Below are positions 50,508 through 59,062 of a stretch of DNA of 64,000 nucleotides, piece by piece. The position numbers and the translations under genes are program-made. Under the pieces are notes generated by a model. The model worked only from the letters and a program-made list of their open reading frames with translations. It ran no database searches and was not told the DNA's origin. Position 1 is the stretch's first letter. Each line of letters starts with the position of its first letter. The DNA is from an uncultured Rickettsiales bacterium (GTDB taxonomy: Bacteria; Pseudomonadota; Alphaproteobacteria; Micavibrionales; GCA-2720935). The stretch covers positions 390,325 through 454,324 of the forward strand of contig CATLOR010000002.1 in the NCBI GenBank assembly GCA_950054255.1, written 5' to 3'.

Positions 50508-50524
50508 AGCACTTGCCAAGTACT
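50508..50524. promoter_or_regulatory. Operator-like near-palindrome between divergent genes
   Basis: AGCACTTG-C-CAAGTACT, with one mismatch in eight base pairs, lies in the short space between the GspE-like gene and the prepilin-peptidase-like gene. Not a recognised regulator site. Confidence 0.35.
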
Positions 50525-50570
50525 AAATACACAATTGATTATTATTCAGAACAACACTACAATCGCCGTC

Positions 50571-51110
50571 ATGATTATTATGTTTTCACTCTCCGCTTTA
50601 ATCCTCATGATTTTGGGATGTGGCTGGTTATTTTACAAAGATTATACAGAGCATAGACTCCCTAATTATGGTGTCCTACTTGTTGGAATATGCGCCCTTA
50701 TCTACCATATCTGCGGCGCCCATCTTCAGACATCTCCCTCATGGTGGAATCTTTTGCTGGGTGCCTTTATTGGTGTTCTTTTTATGGTGACAATCCGTTA
50801 TTTTGCGAATCGTCGTTATAAAACAGAAACACTTGGTATGGGTGATATAAAATTAATCCTCGTTTCAGGATTATGGGTCGGCTTTCCTTTTATTTTTCAT
50901 GTAATAAGCCTTGGTGCTTTTATTGGTGTCCTACTCGCACTTGGCAATTTTAGTTATAAAAAACATCTTAAGAAACAAAACGCGTCGCTAAAGAATACAC
51001 ACATTCCTGCGGGACCAGGCTTCATCATCGCTCTGATAATGACCGTCTTGTATATTGATTACCCTGTCATTTTTCTTCTCACGCGCCTCATTTTAAATAT
51101 TGACATTTAG
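50571..51110 (+). CDS. Prepilin peptidase-like (A24 family) membrane protein
   Basis: A 179-residue polytopic protein. The two aspartates of A24 peptidases are visible in KDYTEHRLPNYG and GMGDIKLILVSGLW; IPAGPGF near the end matches the conserved I-P-F-G-P. The N-terminal methylase region of GspO/PilD is absent, as in CpaA/TadV-type enzymes. It would cleave prepilin-like leader peptides. The start is probably ATG 50571; a TTG at 50535 opens the frame earlier. It is divergent from a GspE-like gene and its end contains the -35 of the pyrB promoter. Confidence 0.75.
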   Translation: MIIMFSLSALILMILGCGWLFYKDYTEHRLPNYGVLLVGICALIYHICGAHLQTSPSWWNLLLGAFIGVLFMVTIRYFANRRYKTETLGMGDIKLILVSGLWVGFPFIFHVISLGAFIGVLLALGNFSYKKHLKKQNASLKNTHIPAGPGFIIALIMTVLYIDYPVIFLLTRLILNIDI

Positions 51111-51127
51111 ACTCCCTCGCGTATAGT
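51100..51127 (+). promoter_or_regulatory. Near-consensus pyrB promoter, predicted leaderless
   Basis: TTGACA (51100-51105), 16 bases, TATAGT (51122-51127). Transcription should start about 51134-51136, only 3-5 bases before the pyrB ATG. The -35 lies inside the preceding gene. Confidence 0.75.
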
Positions 51128-51138
51128 GCGTTTTCGAG

Positions 51139-52119
51139 ATGAGTTACTTTGCAGAAAAAGCCAGCCTCCCGAATTATACATTCTCCCACAAACATCTTTT
51201 GGGCATTGAGAACCTTTCACAATTTGATGTGAGAGCGCTCCTTGATCTTGCAGATCACTATGTTGCCCTAAATCGCCAGACAGCGAAGAAAAGTGATGCA
51301 CTAACAGGACGCACTGTCCTCAATCTATTTTTCGAGAACTCAACACGCACCAGAACATCTTTTGAACTTGCTGCTAAAAAGCTAGGTGCTGATGTAATTA
51401 ACATGACAGTAGAGAGTAGCTCCGTTAAAAAAGGAGAAACACTCCTCGACACAGCAGCAACTTTAAATGCAATGCACCCTGATGCGCTTGTCGTGCGTCA
51501 TGGTGATTCGGGTGCAGCTAAACTCCTATCACGCAAAATGAATTGTCCTGTTTTAAATGCTGGAGATGGACGCCACGAGCATCCAACTCAAGCCCTCTTA
51601 GATGCCCTTACAATTTTACGTGCTAAGAAAAAACTAGACGGTTTAAAAATAGCTATTTGTGGTGACATTGCCCACTCTCGTGTTGCCCGATCAAACATTA
51701 TTTTACTAACCCTCATGGGCGCGGAAGTCCGACTTATTGCTCCACCAACACTGATACCAACAGGTATTGATCAAATGGGTGCTACTATATATTACGATAT
51801 GAAAGAAGGCTTAAAAGATGCAGATGTCATTATGATGCTGCGCCTTCAACAAGAGCGCATGACAGGACAATTCGTCCCTTCTATTCAAGAATATTATCAC
51901 TTTTACGGCCTCACCGCAGAAAAGCTTAATTATGCATCACCAAATGCTATTATTATGCACCCAGGCCCTATGAATAGAGGTGTTGAAATCGCCAGTGAAC
52001 TTGCTGACGACATTAGTCGCTCCATGATTTTAAACCAAGTTGAAATGGGCGTTGCTGTACGTATGGCATGCCTAGACCTTTTAACACAAAGCAACAACAT
52101 AGTTGAGAGATTACGTTAA
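51139..52119 (+). CDS. pyrB: Aspartate carbamoyltransferase catalytic subunit
   Basis: A 326-residue enzyme making carbamoyl aspartate, the committed pyrimidine step. The carbamoyl phosphate site is [20 protein letters not shown], followed by [27 protein letters not shown], and [11 protein letters not shown]. It is followed after 17 bases by a dihydroorotase homologue lacking metal ligands; in other bacteria such homologues assemble with PyrB. No SD is visible, in keeping with a leaderless mRNA. Confidence 0.97.
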   Translation: MSYFAEKASLPNYTFSHKHLLGIENLSQFDVRALLDLADHYVALNRQTAKKSDALTGRTVLNLFFENSTRTRTSFELAAKKLGADVINMTVESSSVKKGETLLDTAATLNAMHPDALVVRHGDSGAAKLLSRKMNCPVLNAGDGRHEHPTQALLDALTILRAKKKLDGLKIAICGDIAHSRVARSNIILLTLMGAEVRLIAPPTLIPTGIDQMGATIYYDMKEGLKDADVIMMLRLQQERMTGQFVPSIQEYYHFYGLTAEKLNYASPNAIIMHPGPMNRGVEIASELADDISRSMILNQVEMGVAVRMACLDLLTQSNNIVERLR

Positions 52120-52136
52120 GAAAAGAGTGTATCCCA

Positions 52137-53432
52137 ATGAGTAAAAAGGCTTATTTAAACGCGACACTTATCGATCCAGAAACAGGCCTTAACGAAAAAG
52201 GCGGGATCCTCTTTGAAGAAGATCGCATTCTAGATCTTGGCGCACACCTTAACAAAGATAGCCTTGGAAGCGCTTGTGAAGTCACTATTTTAGAAGGTGA
52301 TGAATATATCGCCCCAGGTCTTGTTGATATTCGAGCTCTAATCGGAGAACCAGGCAATGACCATAAAGAAGATTTTTCATCTGCATGTTCAGCTGCCGCA
52401 GCTGGTGGGATAACAACTCTTGCTTGCCTCCCTGAAACAAAACCAGTGATTGATAATATTGCCAGCCTTGAATTTGTCGCAAAAAAAACACGTGAACAAA
52501 ATAGTGTTAAAATACATGCCTATGCAAGCCTAACCAAAAACATGGATGGAAAAGATCTTTCTGAGATTGGCATGTTGACACAAAATGGTGCTGTTGGGTT
52601 TACAGACTGCTTAGCCCCTATTAAAAGCCCTAAAACACTTGCACGCGCTCTATCTTACAGCAAAATCTGTAATGCATTAATTATCAATCACCCGAACGAC
52701 CTCGACTTAACAGGTGATGGGCATATGAATAAAGGGGCGTTAGCAACACGCCTTGGATTAAACGGTATCCCTCGTGAAGCAGAAATCATTATGTTAGAAC
52801 GCGATATGCGCATCCTAGAAATGACAGGCGGACGCTATCACGCTGCTAACATCTCAACATCTGACTCTGTTGACATTATTAGAAAAGCAAAAGAAAAAGG
52901 CTTAAACGTTACATGTGACACGGCCGCTTTTTATGCAACTTTAACCGAAAATGATGTGGAAGATTACAGAACATTCACAAAATTAATGCCTCCACTTAGA
53001 TCTGACGATGATCGTTCATCCATTGCACACGCAATCAAAGATGGAACGATTGATATCATCACCAGCGACCACCGCCCCGAAGATCAAGACTCAAAAAGAC
53101 TTCCATTCGCAGATGCCTCTATTGGGGCTGTTGGCCTTGAAACACTTTTAAGCCTTGGGCTCGCTATTGCCGATGAAACAGACATGCCCCTTATTGATCT
53201 AATTGCAAGCTTAAGTCTAAAGCCAGCCAATCTTTTAGGATTAAGAGATGCGGGACGCTTAAAGAAAAATGGTGCTGCTGATTTTATTATCTTTTCACCA
53301 ACGCTCGGCTGGCGCATGGATGCTTCAAAATTGCATTCAAAAGCAAAAAACACACCTTTTGACCAACGCGCTATGACTGGCACAGTCTTAGAAACCGTTA
53401 TAAACGGCATTACGCATTATAAAAAAGCTTAA
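52137..53432 (+). CDS. pyrC: Dihydroorotase-like protein PyrC', probably non-catalytic
   Basis: A 431-residue class I dihydroorotase homologue. The normal metal-binding H-x-H of GLIDxHxHxREPG is replaced in GLVDIRALIGEPG (positions 66 and 68 are R and L). The downstream H-H of VTAEVTPHHL is changed to a CDTAAFYATL sequence, and the H in HIST is N (ANIST). The aspartate of TSDHRP remains. Loss of most zinc ligands indicates a non-catalytic PyrC' that stabilises aspartate carbamoyltransferase, as described for pseudo-dihydroorotases; an active enzyme must be encoded elsewhere. In an operon with pyrB. Confidence 0.9.
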   Translation: MSKKAYLNATLIDPETGLNEKGGILFEEDRILDLGAHLNKDSLGSACEVTILEGDEYIAPGLVDIRALIGEPGNDHKEDFSSACSAAAAGGITTLACLPETKPVIDNIASLEFVAKKTREQNSVKIHAYASLTKNMDGKDLSEIGMLTQNGAVGFTDCLAPIKSPKTLARALSYSKICNALIINHPNDLDLTGDGHMNKGALATRLGLNGIPREAEIIMLERDMRILEMTGGRYHAANISTSDSVDIIRKAKEKGLNVTCDTAAFYATLTENDVEDYRTFTKLMPPLRSDDDRSSIAHAIKDGTIDIITSDHRPEDQDSKRLPFADASIGAVGLETLLSLGLAIADETDMPLIDLIASLSLKPANLLGLRDAGRLKKNGAADFIIFSPTLGWRMDASKLHSKAKNTPFDQRAMTGTVLETVINGITHYKKA

Positions 53433-53899
53433 ATATAAGATGCTGTTAGATGAAAAGGTGTTTTAAACTCACTTTTTATTTCATCTCTATTAACACAGGT
53501 CACTGTTCTTGTCGGCTCAGTATATCTTGGCCCACCCCATCCTGTTGTTAACCAAGTCGTTAAATGCGTCCCTTCAGAAATACATTCTTCTTTTGAATCA
53601 ACTTGTTTGAGTACAACGGCACTCCCACTCCCAGCATCTCCAATGAGAGCCAAATCCGCCCCCGCTTCTTGCCAAAATTCTTTTGATAAATTATCAACAT
53701 GTTCATATAACTCAACCACCACAAAATACGGCTTATCATATCTTGATACAATTAGCTCTGGGCTATATTGCGCTCTTGGGTCTATACTCGCTTCATGCGT
53801 ATTGTCTTCTGCAAGGTCATACCCTTCATTAGTGTGCAATAATGATGCACAGCCTGACATCAAAGCGAATATTGGTAATAATCCTATTTTTTTTAACAT
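53429..53899 (-). CDS. Putative lipoprotein, unknown function
   Basis: A 156-residue protein with an N-terminal signal and lipobox LMSGC (lipidated cysteine 17). The mature part is polar, with two cysteines (in EECISEG and VTCVNRD) that could pair. No known domain recognised. It overlaps the pyrC end by 4 bases and follows another unknown gene on the same strand by 15 bases. Confidence 0.65.
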   Translation of the reverse strand: MLKKIGLLPIFALMSGCASLLHTNEGYDLAEDNTHEASIDPRAQYSPELIVSRYDKPYFVVVELYEHVDNLSKEFWQEAGADLALIGDAGSGSAVVLKQVDSKEECISEGTHLTTWLTTGWGGPRYTEPTRTVTCVNRDEIKSEFKTPFHLTASYI

Positions 53900-53914
53900 G
53901 TTAATCTTCTCCCT

Positions 53915-54463
53915 TTATAATTTTAATGCTTTTCTTATTCTTGCTTTTAATGTCTTTTTCGGCTCTCCCACATGCCACACAAAATCAGTATAATGTGCAA
54001 CAATACCCCCATATAAGGACTGGCAATATATTGTTGCCTTTACAGGATTTCTCTCAAATCCACCCTCACCCAATATAGCATTTGTACGCCTAATCATCTC
54101 ATCGATACTATGATCGTATACGGCAACACGTGTAGAAGCACAAATAAGATTATCTTTAATCTCTGATAATAAATCACTTTTATAATGCATAACAGAATTG
54201 CCAATAAAGCAGGCTTTATCCCATTCTATTATTTTTCTTTCTTTCACATACTCATTCAAAAGACAATAAAGTGCTACTGGATATAAGCTTGTGCAATATC
54301 CCATTGGTAAAATAACATCCGCATCAGCAACTACGTTTTTACCTTTATAAAGCCTCACATTTACAGGGGTAGTGCTTATAATATTATTCCTTAATGAATT
54401 CGCTTCAGGGTGATCCACATCAGGTATTAAAGCCGCTATTTTATGTCTTAATTCTGTATTCAT
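53915..54463 (-). CDS. Protein of unknown function
   Basis: A 182-residue soluble protein, no signal peptide or helices. Mid-part CTSLYPVALYCLLNEYVKER and FIGNSVMHYKSDLLSEI are the most conserved-looking stretches. No domain recognised. Together with the downstream lipoprotein gene it may form a two-gene operon. Confidence 0.6.
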   Translation of the reverse strand: MNTELRHKIAALIPDVDHPEANSLRNNIISTTPVNVRLYKGKNVVADADVILPMGYCTSLYPVALYCLLNEYVKERKIIEWDKACFIGNSVMHYKSDLLSEIKDNLICASTRVAVYDHSIDEMIRRTNAILGEGGFERNPVKATIYCQSLYGGIVAHYTDFVWHVGEPKKTLKARIRKALKL

Positions 54464-54534
54464 TTTTTTACAATCTTCTATATTTTTTCATAATATAATA
54501 GTAATAAAATTACTATGTCAATAACATTTTTTAT

Positions 54535-54563
54535 GTGACGCACTCAAATCAATAGCGTATAAA
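54535..54563 (+). promoter_or_regulatory. Possible plsY promoter
   Basis: GTGACG (54535-54540), 17 bases, TATAAA (54558-54563), 35 bases before the plsY start, which has AAAGGA. Confidence 0.4.
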
Positions 54564-54598
54564 GACATATACTTATTTTACTTTTTAAAGGATATATC

Positions 54599-55210
54599 AT
54601 GGAATTTGCGAGTGCAGAGAGCGTTACTCTTTTTTTTATCTTTGTCTTTTGCCTTTCATACTTATCAGGCTCTGTTCCTTATGGGTTAATTTTAACAAAA
54701 GCGTTTAACCTTGGTGACATCAGAAAAATTGGCTCAGGTAATATCGGTGCAACAAATGTCTTAAGAACGGGCAACAAAAAAATAGCCGCTGCCACACTCC
54801 TGTTAGATGCTTTAAAGGGCTTTTTGCCCGTTTTTATCTTCAATCAGTTTGGAGATAGCTATGCCGCCATTGCTTCTATCGCAGCCATCTTAGGTCATTG
54901 CTATCCTGTCTGGCTGAAGTTCAAAGGCGGGAAAGGTGTTGCCACCGCACTCGGTGTTTTATTCGGATTAAATCCTTTTATCGCTCTTGCCGCTATGGGT
55001 ACATGGGTCTTATCCGCTTTTATTACACGGATATCTTCATTATCCGCTCTCATTGCCTGTGCTAGCACACCGTTTTTTGCTTTATTATTTGCACAAGGCA
55101 TTACAGCCCTCACCTGCCTCGTACTTAGTATTTTAATTTGCTTGCGCCATGAAGCCAACATCAAACGCATCTTAAACAAAACAGAATCCAAAATCGGTGA
55201 GAAAAAATAA
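54599..55210 (+). CDS. plsY: Acyl-phosphate glycerol-3-phosphate acyltransferase PlsY
   Basis: A 203-residue membrane acyltransferase making lysophosphatidate from acyl-phosphate. The three family motifs are seen: SGSVPYGLI, IGSGNIGATNVLRTG and FKGGKGVATALGV, plus about five helices. Leads an operon with dprA (5-base gap), topA and the rnr genes. Confidence 0.95.
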   Translation: MEFASAESVTLFFIFVFCLSYLSGSVPYGLILTKAFNLGDIRKIGSGNIGATNVLRTGNKKIAAATLLLDALKGFLPVFIFNQFGDSYAAIASIAAILGHCYPVWLKFKGGKGVATALGVLFGLNPFIALAAMGTWVLSAFITRISSLSALIACASTPFFALLFAQGITALTCLVLSILICLRHEANIKRILNKTESKIGEKK

Positions 55211-55215
55211 ACACT

Positions 55216-56343
55216 ATGGATACCCCCCTTCATGCCTGCTTAACATTAATCAGAACCAAAAATATTGGTGTCACTCGATTTTTTGAGCTTATTGATCACT
55301 ACGAAACTGCTGAACGCGCTTTAAAAGCACTTCCTGAATTAGAGCGTCACAAGAAACTTTCTTTTTCGATTGATATTCCCTCACAGGGAAAAATCAATAA
55401 TGAGATAAATGCAACGCATGCGACAGGAGCACGCTTTATCACTTATTTTGACCCTTTATATCCCGATGCTTTAAAACATATTCCTGATCCGCCCCCCGTT
55501 TTAATCGTCAAAGGAAATATAGATCTATTAAACCAGCCTAAGATTGCTCTGATTGGCTCAAGAAACGCCTCTCTAAACGGTCAGCATTACACGAGCAAAC
55601 TTGCAAAAGAATTAGGCGCACAGTCTTATATCTGTGTTTCAGGTCTTGCCCGTGGCATTGATAGCGCCGCACATCAGGCCTCCCTTAAAACAGGAACAAT
55701 TGGCGTTATCGCTGGTGGTATCGATCATATATATCCGAGCGAGAATACCGCTCTATTCAATCAAATGTATGAAAAAGGCCTCGTCATAACAGAAATGCCT
55801 ATTGGCTCAAAAGCAAAGGCTCAAGATTTCCCAAGACGTAATAGAATAGTCGCAGGGTTAAGCTTAGGTGTTGTTGTCATAGAAGCAGCCCTCAAATCAG
55901 GCTCATTAATAACAGCACGCCTCGCAAATGAATATGGGCGCGATGTTTTCTCTGTTCCTGGTTCACCACTCGACCCCCGATCAGAAGGCACAAACAAACT
56001 CATTCAAAATGGCGCAAAACTTATTCAATCCGTGAATGATATTTTAGAAGATATAACACCTCTCACAAAACCATACAAAGAAAGCGCTCCGCAAAATAGT
56101 TTTGACTTTAGTTCAGAGCCACAATCAATAAAAGATGAACCCATCCCTGCTACAACCACAAACAAATTAGATACTTTAATCTTGGATATATTAGATCACA
56201 CCCCGATAGAAACAGATTTAATTATTAGAAAAATAGCGAATACAAATAATATATCGCCTGAAAAATGCCTAAAAACAATCATTAGTCTTGAGTTTTCTGG
56301 GGCCATCATTCGCCACTCTGGAAACAAAATCTCAAAAGCCTAA
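55216..56343 (+). CDS. dprA: DNA-processing protein DprA
   Basis: A 375-residue RecA loader for natural transformation. The Rossmann domain has IALIGSRNASLNGQ, SGLARGIDSAAHQASL, PRRNRIVAGLS and KSGSLITARLA; an N-terminal SAM-like region and a C-terminal winged helix (about 310-375) complete the usual layout. Associated in many proteobacteria with topA, as here. Confidence 0.96.
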   Translation: MDTPLHACLTLIRTKNIGVTRFFELIDHYETAERALKALPELERHKKLSFSIDIPSQGKINNEINATHATGARFITYFDPLYPDALKHIPDPPPVLIVKGNIDLLNQPKIALIGSRNASLNGQHYTSKLAKELGAQSYICVSGLARGIDSAAHQASLKTGTIGVIAGGIDHIYPSENTALFNQMYEKGLVITEMPIGSKAKAQDFPRRNRIVAGLSLGVVVIEAALKSGSLITARLANEYGRDVFSVPGSPLDPRSEGTNKLIQNGAKLIQSVNDILEDITPLTKPYKESAPQNSFDFSSEPQSIKDEPIPATTTNKLDTLILDILDHTPIETDLIIRKIANTNNISPEKCLKTIISLEFSGAIIRHSGNKISKA

Positions 56344-56444
56344 AGATACTTCTTGGCAGAAAATTCTTGCGATGAATCGAAAAACACGTTAGTTGCTATT
56401 ACTATAGAGAATGATTTTTAACAGATAAAAGGATTTAAAATATC

Positions 56445-58994
56445 GTGTCTGCATCAAATGTTGTCATCGTAGAGTCCCCCTCAAAGGCTAAAACAATTAA
56501 TAAATATCTGGGTGATGATTTTTATGTATTAGCAAGTTACGGACATGTAAGAGACCTTCCTCCAAAAGACGGTTCTGTTGATCCTGACAAAGATTTTGAG
56601 ATGCTATGGCAAAACAGTGATCGCTCTTCGAAAACGCTAAAAGACATCACAACAGCTCTTAAAAATGCAAAAACATTATACCTCGCAACTGACCCCGACC
56701 GGGAGGGAGAAGCCATTTCATGGCATATCCAAGAAATCTTACGTGATAAGAAAATGCTTGATAAGCTTGATGTCAAACGTGTGGCCTTCAACCAAATTAC
56801 AAAAGACTCAATCAAAGATGCTTTTAGTAACCCGCGTGATTTGGATTCGAGCTTGGTAGAAGCTTATCTTGCGCGACGTGCTCTAGATTATCTTGTTGGC
56901 TTTAACTTATCTCCTATCTTATGGCGCAAATTACCAGGCGCTCGTTCTGCTGGGCGTGTGCAATCCGTTGCTCTACGATTAATTTGTGAGCGCGAGTCAG
57001 AAATTGAGATTTTCAAGCCAGAAGAATATTGGTCAATTGAAACCGATTTTGCAAAAGCTGATGGCGCCCTTATTCCTTCAAAACTCACTGTTTTAAAAGG
57101 CGATAAACTCAAAAAATTTGATATTAATAACGAAGCTGATGCAACTGAAGCCGTTGCTGCTATTAAAGGATCAAGCTTTACCGTCAAAACAATTGAAAAA
57201 AAGCAGGCACGCCGCAATCCTGCAGCTCCTTTCATTACATCAACATTACAACAAGAAGCCTCTCGTAAACTGGGCTTTGGTGCCACACACACAATGCGCG
57301 TTGCTCAACAACTTTATGAAGGCATTGATATTGGTGGTGAAACGGTCGGCTTAATCACATATATGAGAACAGATGGTATCACTCTTTCTCCTGAAGCGAT
57401 TAGTAGCTGTACAAATCTGATTAAAAAAGAATTTGGCGATAATTATGCGCCAAAGTCACCACGTATGTACAAATCAAAAGCTAAGAATGCGCAAGAAGCA
57501 CACGAAGCTATTCGTCCAACAAATATTACACGCAAACCTGACAGCTTAAAAAGCCGCTTAACGGTTGATCAATTTAAGCTGTATGAGCTTATTTGGAAAC
57601 GCACGCTTGCTTCTTGTATGGAAAGCGCTGTTTTAGACCAAGTCAGTGTCGACATCGTTGACCAAACAGGACAAATCGAATGCCGTGCCACAGGTTCCGT
57701 TGTTGCTTTTGACGGTTTCTTGAAACTCTATATTGAAGATAGAGATGACGATCAAGATAAAGATTCAGACAATAAAATCTTACCTGCGTTACAAGAAGGT
57801 GAAGCGCTGAATTTAAATCTCGTCACACCTAATCAACATTTCACACAAGCACCTCCACGCTACACAGAGGCAAGCCTTGTCAAGAAAATGGAAGAATTAG
57901 GCATCGGTCGTCCTTCTACATATGCATCAATCTTACATGTGTTACAAGAACGTACCTATGTGACACTAGAAAGCAAACGCTTCATCCCTTCTGACCGTGG
58001 ACGTATTGTTACAACATTTTTAGAGCATTTCTTCCCGCGCTATGTTGAATATGATTTCACAGCAGATCTTGAAAACCGTTTAGACGAAATCACAGAAGGA
58101 AAAGTTCAATGGAAAAAAATTCTTCATGATTTCTGGCAAGCCTTCTCAACTGTTGTTGAAGAAACAAAAGGCTTAACAATCACTGAGGTGATTGACTCTC
58201 TAGATGAAGATTTAGGTCCTCACTTCTTTCCTGAAACTAAAGAAAACCCAGATCCACGAAAATGTGGCGCCTGTGATGATGGTCGCTTAGGCCTTAAGCT
58301 TGGGAAATTTGGTGCTTTTATCGGCTGTTCAAACTATCCTGAATGTAAAAACACACGCCAGCTAGCGATCCAAGGGGATGAGAAAGATGCCCCTGCACTT
58401 GATGAACCTAAAATCTTAGGACAAGACCCCGAAACCGATATGGATGTGTCATTGCGCAAAGGCCCCTACGGATACTATGTTCAATTAGGGCCTAAAGACG
58501 CCGAAGACAAAAAAGAAAAACCAAAAAGAACAGCTATTCCAAAAGGTACAGAGATTGAGGCCGTTGATTTAAATAAAGCACTCGCCCTCCTCTCACTTCC
58601 AAGAGAAATAGGAACGCATCCAGAAACTGCGAAAAAAGTAACCGCTGGTATCGGGCGTTTTGGCCCCTATGTGAAGCATGAGTCAACCTTCAAATCTATC
58701 CCTAAAGATGAGGATGTTTTAACGATTGGATTGAACCGTGCTATAGACCTTTTGGCAACAGCTTCGAAAAAAACATCATCTGCTGCATTAAAAGAGCTAG
58801 AAACTGTTGACAAAAAGAAAATTACTATACATAATGGCCGCTATGGTCCTTATGTTAAATTTGGGAAGGTGATGGCGTCATTACCGAAAGACATGAACCC
58901 AGAAGATGTAACATTAGAGCAAGCCTTGGCATTAATAGAAGAAAAAAAGTCCAAAGGCAAAAAGAGCAAAGGATCTAAAAAAACAAAAACATAA
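56445..58994 (+). CDS. topA: DNA topoisomerase I
   Basis: An 849-residue type IA topoisomerase relaxing negative supercoils. The Toprim domain begins VVIVESPSKAKTINKYL; the active-site tyrosine is Y306 in LITYMRTDG. One zinc finger remains (CGACDDGRL to CSNYPECKN), and the tail has three alphaproteobacterial-type repeats with G-R-x-G-P-Y-V motifs, ending in a lysine-rich stretch. It starts with GTG after AAAAGGA; no other start fits the homology. Confidence 0.97.
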   Translation: MSASNVVIVESPSKAKTINKYLGDDFYVLASYGHVRDLPPKDGSVDPDKDFEMLWQNSDRSSKTLKDITTALKNAKTLYLATDPDREGEAISWHIQEILRDKKMLDKLDVKRVAFNQITKDSIKDAFSNPRDLDSSLVEAYLARRALDYLVGFNLSPILWRKLPGARSAGRVQSVALRLICERESEIEIFKPEEYWSIETDFAKADGALIPSKLTVLKGDKLKKFDINNEADATEAVAAIKGSSFTVKTIEKKQARRNPAAPFITSTLQQEASRKLGFGATHTMRVAQQLYEGIDIGGETVGLITYMRTDGITLSPEAISSCTNLIKKEFGDNYAPKSPRMYKSKAKNAQEAHEAIRPTNITRKPDSLKSRLTVDQFKLYELIWKRTLASCMESAVLDQVSVDIVDQTGQIECRATGSVVAFDGFLKLYIEDRDDDQDKDSDNKILPALQEGEALNLNLVTPNQHFTQAPPRYTEASLVKKMEELGIGRPSTYASILHVLQERTYVTLESKRFIPSDRGRIVTTFLEHFFPRYVEYDFTADLENRLDEITEGKVQWKKILHDFWQAFSTVVEETKGLTITEVIDSLDEDLGPHFFPETKENPDPRKCGACDDGRLGLKLGKFGAFIGCSNYPECKNTRQLAIQGDEKDAPALDEPKILGQDPETDMDVSLRKGPYGYYVQLGPKDAEDKKEKPKRTAIPKGTEIEAVDLNKALALLSLPREIGTHPETAKKVTAGIGRFGPYVKHESTFKSIPKDEDVLTIGLNRAIDLLATASKKTSSAALKELETVDKKKITIHNGRYGPYVKFGKVMASLPKDMNPEDVTLEQALALIEEKKSKGKKSKGSKKTKT

Positions 58995-59062
58995 TTATTC
59001 TTTCTCAAACGCTCCTTCTTTTAAAGATGCGCTAGATAAAGAAATAGGAGGAGCTCTCAAAA

